A stretch of 6,741 nucleotides of DNA from Mobilitalea sp. GTDB taxonomy: Bacteria > Bacillota_A > Clostridia > Lachnospirales > Lachnospiraceae. How positions within the stretch are numbered: position 1 is the first letter of the stretch; each line of letters opens with the position of its first letter. The notes below the pieces were generated by a model, which did not search any database, was not told where the DNA came from, and worked only from the letters and a program-made list of their open reading frames with translations. The position numbers and the translations under genes were made by a program. The stretch lies in assembly GCA_029974875.1 (NCBI GenBank), contig JARKQP010000959.1, positions 1 through 6,741 on the forward strand, written 5' to 3'. Below, one piece after another: positions 1 through 4,775 of the stretch.

Positions 1-1
1 A

Positions 2-265
2 GAGCATTTCCGTGATGAAGAGGAATACCAGCAAAGAATCGGTTATCCCGGCTATGAGGCACACAAAAAGATACATAGTGACATGGTGGATTATGTGCTC
101 CAGGTATCTGCCGAATATGAGAAGAGCGGTTTTGACGAGAAGCTGATGCAGCAGTTTGGCGGCAAGCTTCTGGCCTGGCTGATTAACCATGTTGCGGCGG
201 AGGATCAGCGCATTGCTGACTATGCAATAGAAAAGGGGGTAGCTGGCAATGGCAATGACAACTAG
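2..265 (+). CDS. Bacteriohemerythrin, C-terminal part (5' end outside window)
   Basis: This is the last 87 codons of a hemerythrin-fold protein, open at the left edge and ending in TAG at 263-265. Hemerythrins hold a non-heme di-iron centre that binds O2 reversibly; in bacteria they serve in O2 sensing, storage or delivery. Three ligand motifs are visible in the fragment: HxxxE (H2, E6, within HFRDEE), HxxxH (H21, H25) and HxxxxD (H63, D68). With the first His, which would lie upstream of the window, this is the full ligand set, so the site looks intact. The tail after the last helix is short and ends in G-N-G-N-D-N, with no fused signalling domain on this side. The gene overlaps cheX by 17 bases, which suggests translational coupling and a link to motility or taxis. 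The family call is firm; the physiological role is inferred. Confidence 0.93.
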   Translation, partial: EHFRDEEEYQQRIGYPGYEAHKKIHSDMVDYVLQVSAEYEKSGFDEKLMQQFGGKLLAWLINHVAAEDQRIADYAIEKGVAGNGNDN

Positions 266-701
266 TCTTTATGGATCCTTTTTGAAGGCAACCGGTAATG
301 TATTCAGAATGATGCTGGACCTGTCCGATATCTCGGCCCAGCCGGCGGAAGACTTTGAGTGCGAGAATGAGCTGGACATTTCCATCGGCGTGGTCGGTGA
401 CCTTAAGGGCGAAGTAGTTTACCGCTTCCCACATACGACCTCCCTTAGCATGGTAAATATCATGAGCGGTATGGAGATGGATTCAGTGGATGATTTTGTG
501 ACCTCCGCCGTCTCAGAAATCGCAAATATTATCAGCGGTAATGTCCTTACCTTGCTTGCAGGAAATGACCTGAAATGTGATATCCTGCCTCCAGTATTGT
601 GTAAGCCGGATGACACCAAGGAATATTCCTTACGTACGGCCTGTTGTATTTCTACCTCCATAGGAAAGGTATTCCTGGATATCAGGTTGAACCAGGGATA
701 A
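249..701 (+). CDS. cheX: CheX-type CheY-P phosphatase / chemotaxis protein
   Basis: The 150-residue product matches the CheC/CheX/FliY phosphatase family, which removes phosphate from CheY-P and so ends the chemotaxis signal in the cytoplasm. The signature helix is S-A-V-S-E-I-A-N-I-I-S-G-N at about residues 86-98. Its E90 and N93 correspond to the catalytic ExxN pair. Only one such helix is present, as in CheX (CheC has two), and the length fits CheX. An N-terminal stretch and a C-terminal strand region ending I-R-L-N-Q-G complete the domain. The ATG at 249 is chosen because a purine-rich GGGGG (235-239) lies 9 nt upstream; an in-frame ATG at 255 is too far from it. The start lies inside the hemerythrin gene, so the two are probably cotranscribed and coupled. 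CheX usually acts as a dimer. An alternative reading is a generic CheX-domain protein outside a classical che cluster, since no other che gene is in view. Confidence 0.9.
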   Translation: MAMTTSLYGSFLKATGNVFRMMLDLSDISAQPAEDFECENELDISIGVVGDLKGEVVYRFPHTTSLSMVNIMSGMEMDSVDDFVTSAVSEIANIISGNVLTLLAGNDLKCDILPPVLCKPDDTKEYSLRTACCISTSIGKVFLDIRLNQG

Positions 702-762
702 CAGGTATCCCCACTGCCTGGATTAAACAGGCGCTGCTAAATAGATGAATTCTTGTAAAGCT

Positions 763-880
763 AAAAGGGTGTTGCAAAAAGAAGCCGATACCATATATTG
801 CAAAGCTATCCTCTGATATCTGCAATATATGGTATGTTCCTTCTGTTTTGCAACACCCTTTTAAAGTGCAACACCCTTTC
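763..880. repeat. Long nested inverted repeat with a third arm copy; MITE-like remnant and/or bidirectional terminator
   Basis: Outer arms 763-779 (aaaagggtgttgcaaaa) and 846-862 are perfect 17-nt reverse complements. Inner arms 788-802 (ataccatatattgca) and 821-835 are perfect 15-nt reverse complements. The linkers between them (agaagccg and gttccttctg) can also pair partly, giving a stem of about 40 bp with an 18-nt loop at 803-820. A third copy of the outer arm, tgcaacacccttt at 867-879, sits just past the right arm in direct orientation. The repeat separates the convergent cheX and mef-like genes, so it could terminate both; A/T runs flank the stem but are only four bases long. The size and long GGGTGTTGCAAAA ends also look like a miniature transposon or paired insertion-sequence ends. 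No coding potential is seen. Which reading is right cannot be settled from one copy. Confidence 0.75.
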
Positions 881-905
881 AAAATCCGGAAAGAGTCCGG
901 AAGAA

Positions 906-2123
906 TTATTGCTCTATCTCACGCACGCTCTTTATGCTGATTGTCAGGAGCGAGAGAAGGACGCTGGCAGCTCCGCAGAGTAAGAACCAATGGTTAATCC
1001 CAAGCCGGTCTGCGAACAGGCCTGATAAGGCCAGTCCAGGAGGCATGGCGAAGGACATGATGCTGCCATAGAGCCCGAAGGCCCGTCCCAGATACTGGGG
1101 CTCCAGCTTCTCCTGCATTAAAGCAATCTGAGGTCCGGAATAAAAAGGAACGGACACACCCATCATTACACAAAACAGGGCAAATATCCAGAAACCGCCT
1201 TCCGGAAGTAAGCCTGAGCCGCCGATGGCAGCCCCCATTAAGGCAATCGCACCGGCAACGGTGTAGGCCCTGTTTTTTAAGCCTCCCCATAGCCCCAGAA
1301 TAATGCCGCCGAGCAGCATTCCCACGGAAAAAGCGATTTCAGCAATTGAGGCAGAAGTGGTTGTCCCACCGAAATAGCTCAGGCTCATCAGCGGAAAAAG
1401 TGCATTGACCGGTGAGTACAGGAAGGTAAATACAGCGCCGACCCAGAGCAGCACAAAAATCCCCCGGTTAGCCTGTACGGCCCGGTAGCCCTCCTTCATT
1501 TCTGTAAGGATATGAAGCCTTTGACCCTTAAGAGGCTCTGTCTGTGATGGTGGTGCAGGGATACGTATGAGGGCCGTAGCAATGGAAGCAATGACCGCAC
1601 CCAGAACATCAAACAGGATCATCCCGCTGATACTCCAGACAGGATAAAGCAAGGCAGCGATGGCGGTGCCGGCCATGTAGCCGATTGATTGCAGTGACTG
1701 GGTGTAGCCCGCACATTTCGTCAGCTTATCCTCCGGTACCAGAAGTGGGGTCACGGCGCTGATGGAAGGGGTGTGGAAGGCCGTTCCGATGCTTCTTACA
1801 AATAGCACTATTAATACCAGCCATACAGGCAGTTCGGCAAAGAGGGAATAGATTGCCAGGGTAAGGCTGACTAAAGCAATAAACAGGTCTGCACCGATCA
1901 TGGTCAGCTTACGGTTCCAGCGGTCTACAAGTGCTCCGGCAAACAATCCGAGGACTGCCGTAGGCAAAAAACCGGCAAGGGATGCCAGGGATAAAACCGC
2001 CGCAGAAGCAGTCTGGATGGATAAGTGCCAAATTAGGGCCATCTGCAGCACGGAGCTGGTCAGGATAGATATGGCCTGCCCGGACCAGATAATCATAAAC
2101 TGTATTTTCCAGTTTCTATTCAT
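906..2123 (-). CDS. MFS drug efflux transporter, Mef(A)/Mef(E)-like macrolide pump
   Basis: The 405-residue membrane protein has the major facilitator fold with about twelve hydrophobic segments. The motif A loop between TM2 and TM3 is G-A-L-V-D-R-W-N-R-K at 63-72. It matches remembered Mef(A)/Mef(E) almost block for block: N-W-K at the N-terminus, R-S-I-G-T-A-F-H-T-P at 110-119, T-P-L-L-V-P-E (125-131), L-T-K-C-A-G-Y, then S-V-P-F-Y-S-G (324-330) and N-H-W-F-L-L near the C-terminus. The length also equals that of Mef. Mef proteins export 14- and 15-membered macrolides by proton antiport in the cytoplasmic membrane. The ATG at 2123 has GGAGG at 2137-2133, 9 nt away. A leader ORF and alternative stems lie upstream (2230-2140), implying drug-inducible expression. 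The usual partner msr(D)/mel, an ABC-F protection protein, is absent: the downstream side holds the repeat and cheX. It is Mef-like rather than assigned to a named allele because sequence identity was not computed. Confidence 0.88.
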   Translation of the reverse strand: MNRNWKIQFMIIWSGQAISILTSSVLQMALIWHLSIQTASAAVLSLASLAGFLPTAVLGLFAGALVDRWNRKLTMIGADLFIALVSLTLAIYSLFAELPVWLVLIVLFVRSIGTAFHTPSISAVTPLLVPEDKLTKCAGYTQSLQSIGYMAGTAIAALLYPVWSISGMILFDVLGAVIASIATALIRIPAPPSQTEPLKGQRLHILTEMKEGYRAVQANRGIFVLLWVGAVFTFLYSPVNALFPLMSLSYFGGTTTSASIAEIAFSVGMLLGGIILGLWGGLKNRAYTVAGAIALMGAAIGGSGLLPEGGFWIFALFCVMMGVSVPFYSGPQIALMQEKLEPQYLGRAFGLYGSIMSFAMPPGLALSGLFADRLGINHWFLLCGAASVLLSLLTISIKSVREIEQ

Positions 2124-2139
2124 TTAAATTAACCTCCAA

Positions 2140-2211
2140 TATTACAAAATTTGTCGTGTTTGCAAGCTTTGTAATACGGTTCACCGCAACAAAACCTGCG
2201 GTACTAACGTA
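2140..2211 (-). promoter_or_regulatory. Putative macrolide-responsive attenuator between leader ORF and mef-like gene
   Basis: Reading along the minus strand, stem A is ACCGCA (2202-2197) with TGCGGT (2188-2183), extendable by TACG (2211-2208) with CGTA (2178-2175), which reaches into the last codons of the leader ORF. Stem C is a perfect 9-bp pair, TATTACAAA (2176-2168) with TTTGTAATA (2148-2140), ending 2 nt before the Shine-Dalgarno of the pump gene. A third pairing, TTTGTTG (2193-2187) with CGACAAA (2156-2150, one G-U), competes with stem A and crosses the loop of stem C. A ribosome stalled on the leader's last Arg codons would cover the left arm of stem A and favour the other structures. 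No hairpin followed by a T-run is obvious, so whether control is transcriptional or translational is open. Confidence 0.55.
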
Positions 2212-2230
2212 ATCTTATAGAAGCGGTCAT
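2204..2230 (-). CDS. Macrolide-sensing leader peptide MTASIRLR
   Basis: An eight-codon ORF, ATG at 2230-2228 and TAG at 2206-2204, encodes M-T-A-S-I-R-L-R. AGGAG at 2243-2239 lies 8 nt upstream, a better site than many full genes have. The peptide ends in R-L-R, the plus-X-plus motif that arrests the ribosome when a macrolide is bound in the exit tunnel. From memory it differs from the mef leader (MTASMRLR) by one residue and resembles the start of the ErmD leader (MTHSMRLR). It lies about 80 nt upstream of the mef-like ATG on the same strand, with alternative stem-loops between. A weak sigma-A -10 candidate, TAAAAT, is at 2269-2264; no convincing -35 is seen. The peptide is probably regulatory only. 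Confidence 0.85.
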   Translation of the reverse strand: MTASIRLR

Positions 2231-2333
2231 GTCCAAGGCTCCTTTCGAAGTAAAGTTCGATTTATTTTAACATGCTTTTTAATAAAATACCAGTTATTTA
2301 ATGAAGGCTGTGCCGGAAAGAAATGCTGGCGGC

Positions 2334-2380
2334 AAACAAAAAGGCAGCCGGCCTGATACAGGGTCAAAGCCGGTTGCCTT
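2334..2380 (-). terminator. Rho-independent terminator of the uracil permease gene
   Basis: On the minus strand, AAGGCAACCGGC (2380-2369) pairs with GCCGGCTGCCTT (2352-2341). The stem is 12 bp with one A-C mismatch and a 16-nt loop, and it is followed by a T-rich run (2340-2334). It starts 24 nt past the permease stop and separates that gene from the mef-like leader. Confidence 0.88.
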
Positions 2381-2404
2381 ACTTTATTTATAATTTGTCT
2401 TTAA

Positions 2405-3688
2405 CTAAGCTTCCTCTGCCTTGTCATTTGTTAGGTTAAACATATCAAAGATAAAGAACAGGAGGGATAAGAACATGCCGACGATACAGGCAAGCACCAT
2501 GCCCTTTAAGGTTACCTCACCAATGTTTACGGCAACGCCGGAAAGGCCGGTTACAAATATTACGGAGGTCAGTGTCAGGTTCCGGCTGCGTCCATAATCC
2601 ACCCTGCCGTCGACCATAACACGGATACCGGAAGCGCCGATCATACCGTAGAGCAGGAAGGAGATACCGCCGATTACTGCGCCCGGGATGGTCTGGATCA
2701 GGGCTGCCACCGGCCCGATAAAGGAGGCGATAATGGAAAGAATTGCTGCCCCTCCGATTACCTGCACAGAATAAACCTTTGTCATGGCCATTACACCGAT
2801 GTTTTCACCGTAGGTAGTAGTCGGTACTGAGCCTACGAAACCGGAAAGCATGGTGGAAAAACCATCCGCAAACATGGAGCGGTGTAATCCGGGATCCTTG
2901 ATTAAGTCCTTTTCAACAATTTTGCTGGTAACAATCTGATGCCCGATATGCTCGGAGGTAACAACCAGAATTACTGGTAATATCATAATAATTGCCTGCA
3001 GGTTGAAGCGGGGCGCCTGGAAATTAGGAAGAACGAAAAAGCTGGTATGAAGGGCGTCACTTACAGCCTGGGCAGTTACAACCTTTGTGAGCAAGGCAGT
3101 AATATAGCCGGCTATAATAGCGATCAATATAGGGATGACAGCGAAAAATTTACGGAATAGCACGTTACCGAAGATAGCAAAGGCCAAGGTCACAACAAAG
3201 ACGGTTACGTTTTTTAAGTCAATCGCTGCACCTTCGGCCGGGAGGAGACCGGCGCTGCTGGCAGCAGTTCCTGCAAGCTCCAGACCAATTAAGGCTACAA
3301 CCGGACCCATTGCGGCTGCGGGGAGAACCACGTCAATCCATTTGGTACCAAATTTGTAGATAATAAAAGAAACGATACACATGGCAAGACCAACTGCAAT
3401 AAAGCCGCCTAAGGCATACGGATATCCCCATTTTGAGATAACAAGGCCGGCAGGCGCAAGAAAAGCAAAGCTGGAGCCTAAATATGCCGGTGCTTTGCCT
3501 TTCGTAATAAGGAAAAATAATAGAGTGCCGATACCGTTCATAAGCAGTACGACTGATGGATTGATATGGAAAAGAATAGGTACCAACACGGATGCACCAA
3601 ACATTGCAAACATGTGTTGTAAAGAAAGGGGTAATAATAGATTCAACGGTACCTTATCTTCCACTTGAATGATTTTTTTCTGTTCCAA
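2405..3688 (-). CDS. uraA: Uracil permease, UraA/PyrP type (NCS2 family)
   Basis: The 427-residue integral membrane protein is a nucleobase-ascorbate (NCS2) transporter that takes up uracil with protons for pyrimidine salvage. The length equals the family norm (E. coli UraA is 429). Key sites align with UraA at a constant offset of five: E246 and H250 in S-E-H-I-G-H correspond to E241 and H245, and E295 in T-T-Y-G-E-N-I-G-V corresponds to E290. The G-S-S-F-A-F-L segment at 71-77 fits the substrate-contacting strand of TM3. About fourteen hydrophobic segments are visible. The start is TTG at 3688: AGGAGG (3702-3697) lies 8 nt upstream, and the next Met is at residue 26, inside the fold. It is monocistronic, with its own promoter and terminator and no pyr genes nearby. 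The predicted 5' leader is too short for a PyrR attenuator. Specificity for uracil over xanthine or urate is inferred from the motifs. Confidence 0.94.
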   Translation of the reverse strand: MEQKKIIQVEDKVPLNLLLPLSLQHMFAMFGASVLVPILFHINPSVVLLMNGIGTLLFFLITKGKAPAYLGSSFAFLAPAGLVISKWGYPYALGGFIAVGLAMCIVSFIIYKFGTKWIDVVLPAAAMGPVVALIGLELAGTAASSAGLLPAEGAAIDLKNVTVFVVTLAFAIFGNVLFRKFFAVIPILIAIIAGYITALLTKVVTAQAVSDALHTSFFVLPNFQAPRFNLQAIIMILPVILVVTSEHIGHQIVTSKIVEKDLIKDPGLHRSMFADGFSTMLSGFVGSVPTTTYGENIGVMAMTKVYSVQVIGGAAILSIIASFIGPVAALIQTIPGAVIGGISFLLYGMIGASGIRVMVDGRVDYGRSRNLTLTSVIFVTGLSGVAVNIGEVTLKGMVLACIVGMFLSLLFFIFDMFNLTNDKAEEA

Positions 3689-3719
3689 GATTTTATCCTC
3701 CTGTGAATTTGTCCTGAAA

Positions 3720-3748
3720 AGTATACCACAGACGACAGCGTTCTACAA
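3720..3748 (-). promoter_or_regulatory. Sigma-A-type promoter of the uracil permease gene
   Basis: On the minus strand, TTGTAG (3748-3743) and TATACT (3725-3720) are separated by 17 nt. The -10 matches 5 of 6 and the -35 matches 3 of 6. Transcription would begin near 3713, giving a 5' leader of about 25 nt that contains just the AGGAGG site. Confidence 0.55.
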
Positions 3749-3798
3749 GGAGTTTTGAAATGTCGCAATATTGGTGCCCGGAGGATGAATTGTAGAAC
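3740..3798. repeat. Inverted repeat gttctaca / tgtagaac across the permease -35
   Basis: The perfect 8-nt arms are gttctaca (3740-3747) and tgtagaac (3791-3798), 43 nt apart. The inner arm covers the proposed -35 hexamer of the uracil permease promoter. This could be a pair of operator half-sites bridged by a regulator, or chance; no regulator is recognised. Confidence 0.35.
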
Positions 3799-3819
3799 AA
3801 ATCAGCCGCCCGGAGGTAA

Positions 3820-3866
3820 GGAAAATCCCCGCTCCATCCATAATTGTTATGGGCGGAGCGGGGATT
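3820..3866 (-). terminator. Rho-independent terminator of the duplicated-domain gene
   Basis: A perfect 12-bp GC-rich stem pairs AATCCCCGCTCC (3824-3835) with GGAGCGGGGATT (3855-3866) and is extended inward by partial pairing around a small AT loop. Read on the minus strand, it is followed by TTTTCC. It starts about 72 nt past the stop of the minus-strand gene at 3939 and lies upstream of the permease promoter. Confidence 0.85.
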
Positions 3867-3938
3867 GATTAAACTGATTAATGGTAAGGAGGCCATATCC
3901 CATTCAGGTGGAGGAAATAGGCCCCAATGCCATTACCC

Positions 3939-4541
3939 TTACAGAAGCTGGATGAAATAAGCGGGGGTCTGGGGAGGGATACTGGCGGTCTGGAAGGTGG
4001 CATGCTCCACCCTTACCAGCTGACCGGGCTGGATTTCATCCAATTCCATGGGATTTCCGTCCCGGTCCAGAATCACTGTCTGATCGGAGATGGTAAACAA
4101 TGTCTGGTCATACATATCATTAGGGTTTCCGGTGAGCAGGAAACCATGGTCCACATCAATACCTACAACCCGGTCCGTTGTAACATTTACGGAGGGCATC
4201 CCTTCTAATACGACGATACGGAAGGCGTTTGACTGGGGAGGGAGGCTTCTGGTCATGACAGCGGAGAATTCTGCATCAACCCGCATCCCATCCATCAGGT
4301 CATACATGGAAAGGGAGGAGCCGTTTTCATCCATGATGACCGTATTTCTTCCTACGTTCAGCCGGACCTCGCTTACGTAGGTCTGGTTATCCTGGCCTAA
4401 AGCTTCATAGGAGATCAGTACATAGCCAGTATCCCCGGTGCTGGCCATTACCTCTTCGATTAAGGCGTTTTCAGCACTCAGGATATCTACAACAGGTAAG
4501 GGTCTTCCCGGGGGAATGGTTCTATTATCATAATAATCCAT
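3939..4541 (-). CDS. Hypothetical protein with two tandem copies of one beta-rich domain
   Basis: I do not recognise this 200-residue protein as a named family. It contains an internal duplication. Copy 1 is about residues 28-112 and copy 2 about 122-200. They share the pattern T-V-I-x-D-x-x-G at 67-74 and 155-162, then an L-x-x-G turn with G-M-R-V-D-A-E-F and G-Q-L-V-R-V-E-H, and then S-L-P-P-Q-S-N-A-F-R-I-V-V-L and S-I-P-P-Q-T-P-A-Y-F-I-Q-L-L. Alternating hydrophobic residues and Gly turns suggest small beta-barrel domains, OB-like or similar to DUF5666-type modules; this is inference. There is no signal peptide or membrane segment. The N-terminus (MDYYDNRTIPPGRPLP) is polar and Pro-rich. 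The ATG at 4541 has AGAGG (4553-4549) 7 nt upstream. It is transcribed divergently from the LysM-GH18 gene, with a matching promoter-like motif, so a role in the spore envelope is possible but unproven. Confidence 0.85.
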   Translation of the reverse strand: MDYYDNRTIPPGRPLPVVDILSAENALIEEVMASTGDTGYVLISYEALGQDNQTYVSEVRLNVGRNTVIMDENGSSLSMYDLMDGMRVDAEFSAVMTRSLPPQSNAFRIVVLEGMPSVNVTTDRVVGIDVDHGFLLTGNPNDMYDQTLFTISDQTVILDRDGNPMELDEIQPGQLVRVEHATFQTASIPPQTPAYFIQLL

Positions 4542-4573
4542 ATTATATCCTCTGGTTTATATCATTCTATTTA

Positions 4574-4599
4574 TAATATATGTTTGTTCAGCCGGAAGT
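4574..4599 (-). promoter_or_regulatory. Putative sporulation-type (sigma-E/K-like) promoter, minus strand
   Basis: On the minus strand, CATATATTA (4582-4574) fits the CATAnnnTA -10 of Bacillus sigma-K. It is preceded by AC (4599-4598) at 15 nt, one base short of the usual spacing. The start would be near 4567, about 25 nt before the ATG at 4541, which fits well. An AT-rich sigma-A site in the same region cannot be excluded. Confidence 0.4.
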
Positions 4600-4605
4600 T
4601 CCATA

Positions 4606-4666
4606 CTCCTGGTTCATTAAAAATAGATTTAAATAGGGAATAGATTTAAATAGGAGCATCCAGGAG
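4606..4666. repeat. 17-nt tandem repeat bracketed by an inverted repeat
   Basis: The 16-nt string aatagatttaaatagg occurs exactly at 4622-4637 and again at 4639-4654, a 17-nt period; each copy has the palindromic core atttaaat. The pair is bracketed by ctcctgg (4606-4612) and its reverse complement ccaggag (4660-4666). It lies between the two divergent genes, upstream of both proposed promoters, so it could be a regulator binding site. No binding protein is identified. Confidence 0.6.
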
Positions 4667-4726
4667 CGGGATCCTATTGGTATGGATTTCATCAGCAAAA
4701 GGGAGGGCTTAAGCCGGATTGTTTAA

Positions 4727-4752
4727 ACTTTTATTAATTCCGGCATATATTA
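4727..4752 (+). promoter_or_regulatory. Putative sporulation-type (sigma-E/K-like) promoter, plus strand
   Basis: CATATATTA (4744-4752), preceded by AC (4727-4728) at 15 nt, is the same arrangement and the same nine bases as on the opposite strand at 4574-4599. The start would be near 4759, about 17 nt before the ATG at 4776. If correct, it rules out translation from the TTG at 4719. A perfect palindrome, ggcttaagcc (4706-4715), lies just upstream. Confidence 0.4.
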
Positions 4753-4775
4753 ATAAAAAAGCCTTGGGTGTATTT

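Noticed and set aside
798..983. Small + strand ORF between the inverted repeat and the end of the mef-like gene
   Set aside because: It is built from the repeat arm and the antisense of the MFS C-terminus, with no RBS and no domain.
3689..3719. PyrR-binding attenuator or uracil-responsive RNA leader for the permease
   Set aside because: The predicted leader is only about 25 nt and no PyrR-type hairpin is seen.
3693..3896. 67-codon minus-strand ORF upstream of the uracil permease
   Set aside because: It spans the terminator at 3820-3866 and the permease promoter, has no good RBS, and encodes no recognisable pattern.
3927..4380. Overlapping + strand ORFs opposite the duplicated-domain gene
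   Set aside because: They are antisense shadows; the minus-strand frame has a clear internal repeat, an RBS and a terminator.
4719..4775. N-terminal extension of the LysM-GH18 protein from TTG at 4719
   Set aside because: GGGAGGG lies 11 nt upstream, but the added 19 residues do not belong to LysM, the family normally begins at the LysM strand (as at ATG 4776), and a promoter-like element lies within the extension. It remains a possible alternative because the SD before 4776 is weak.
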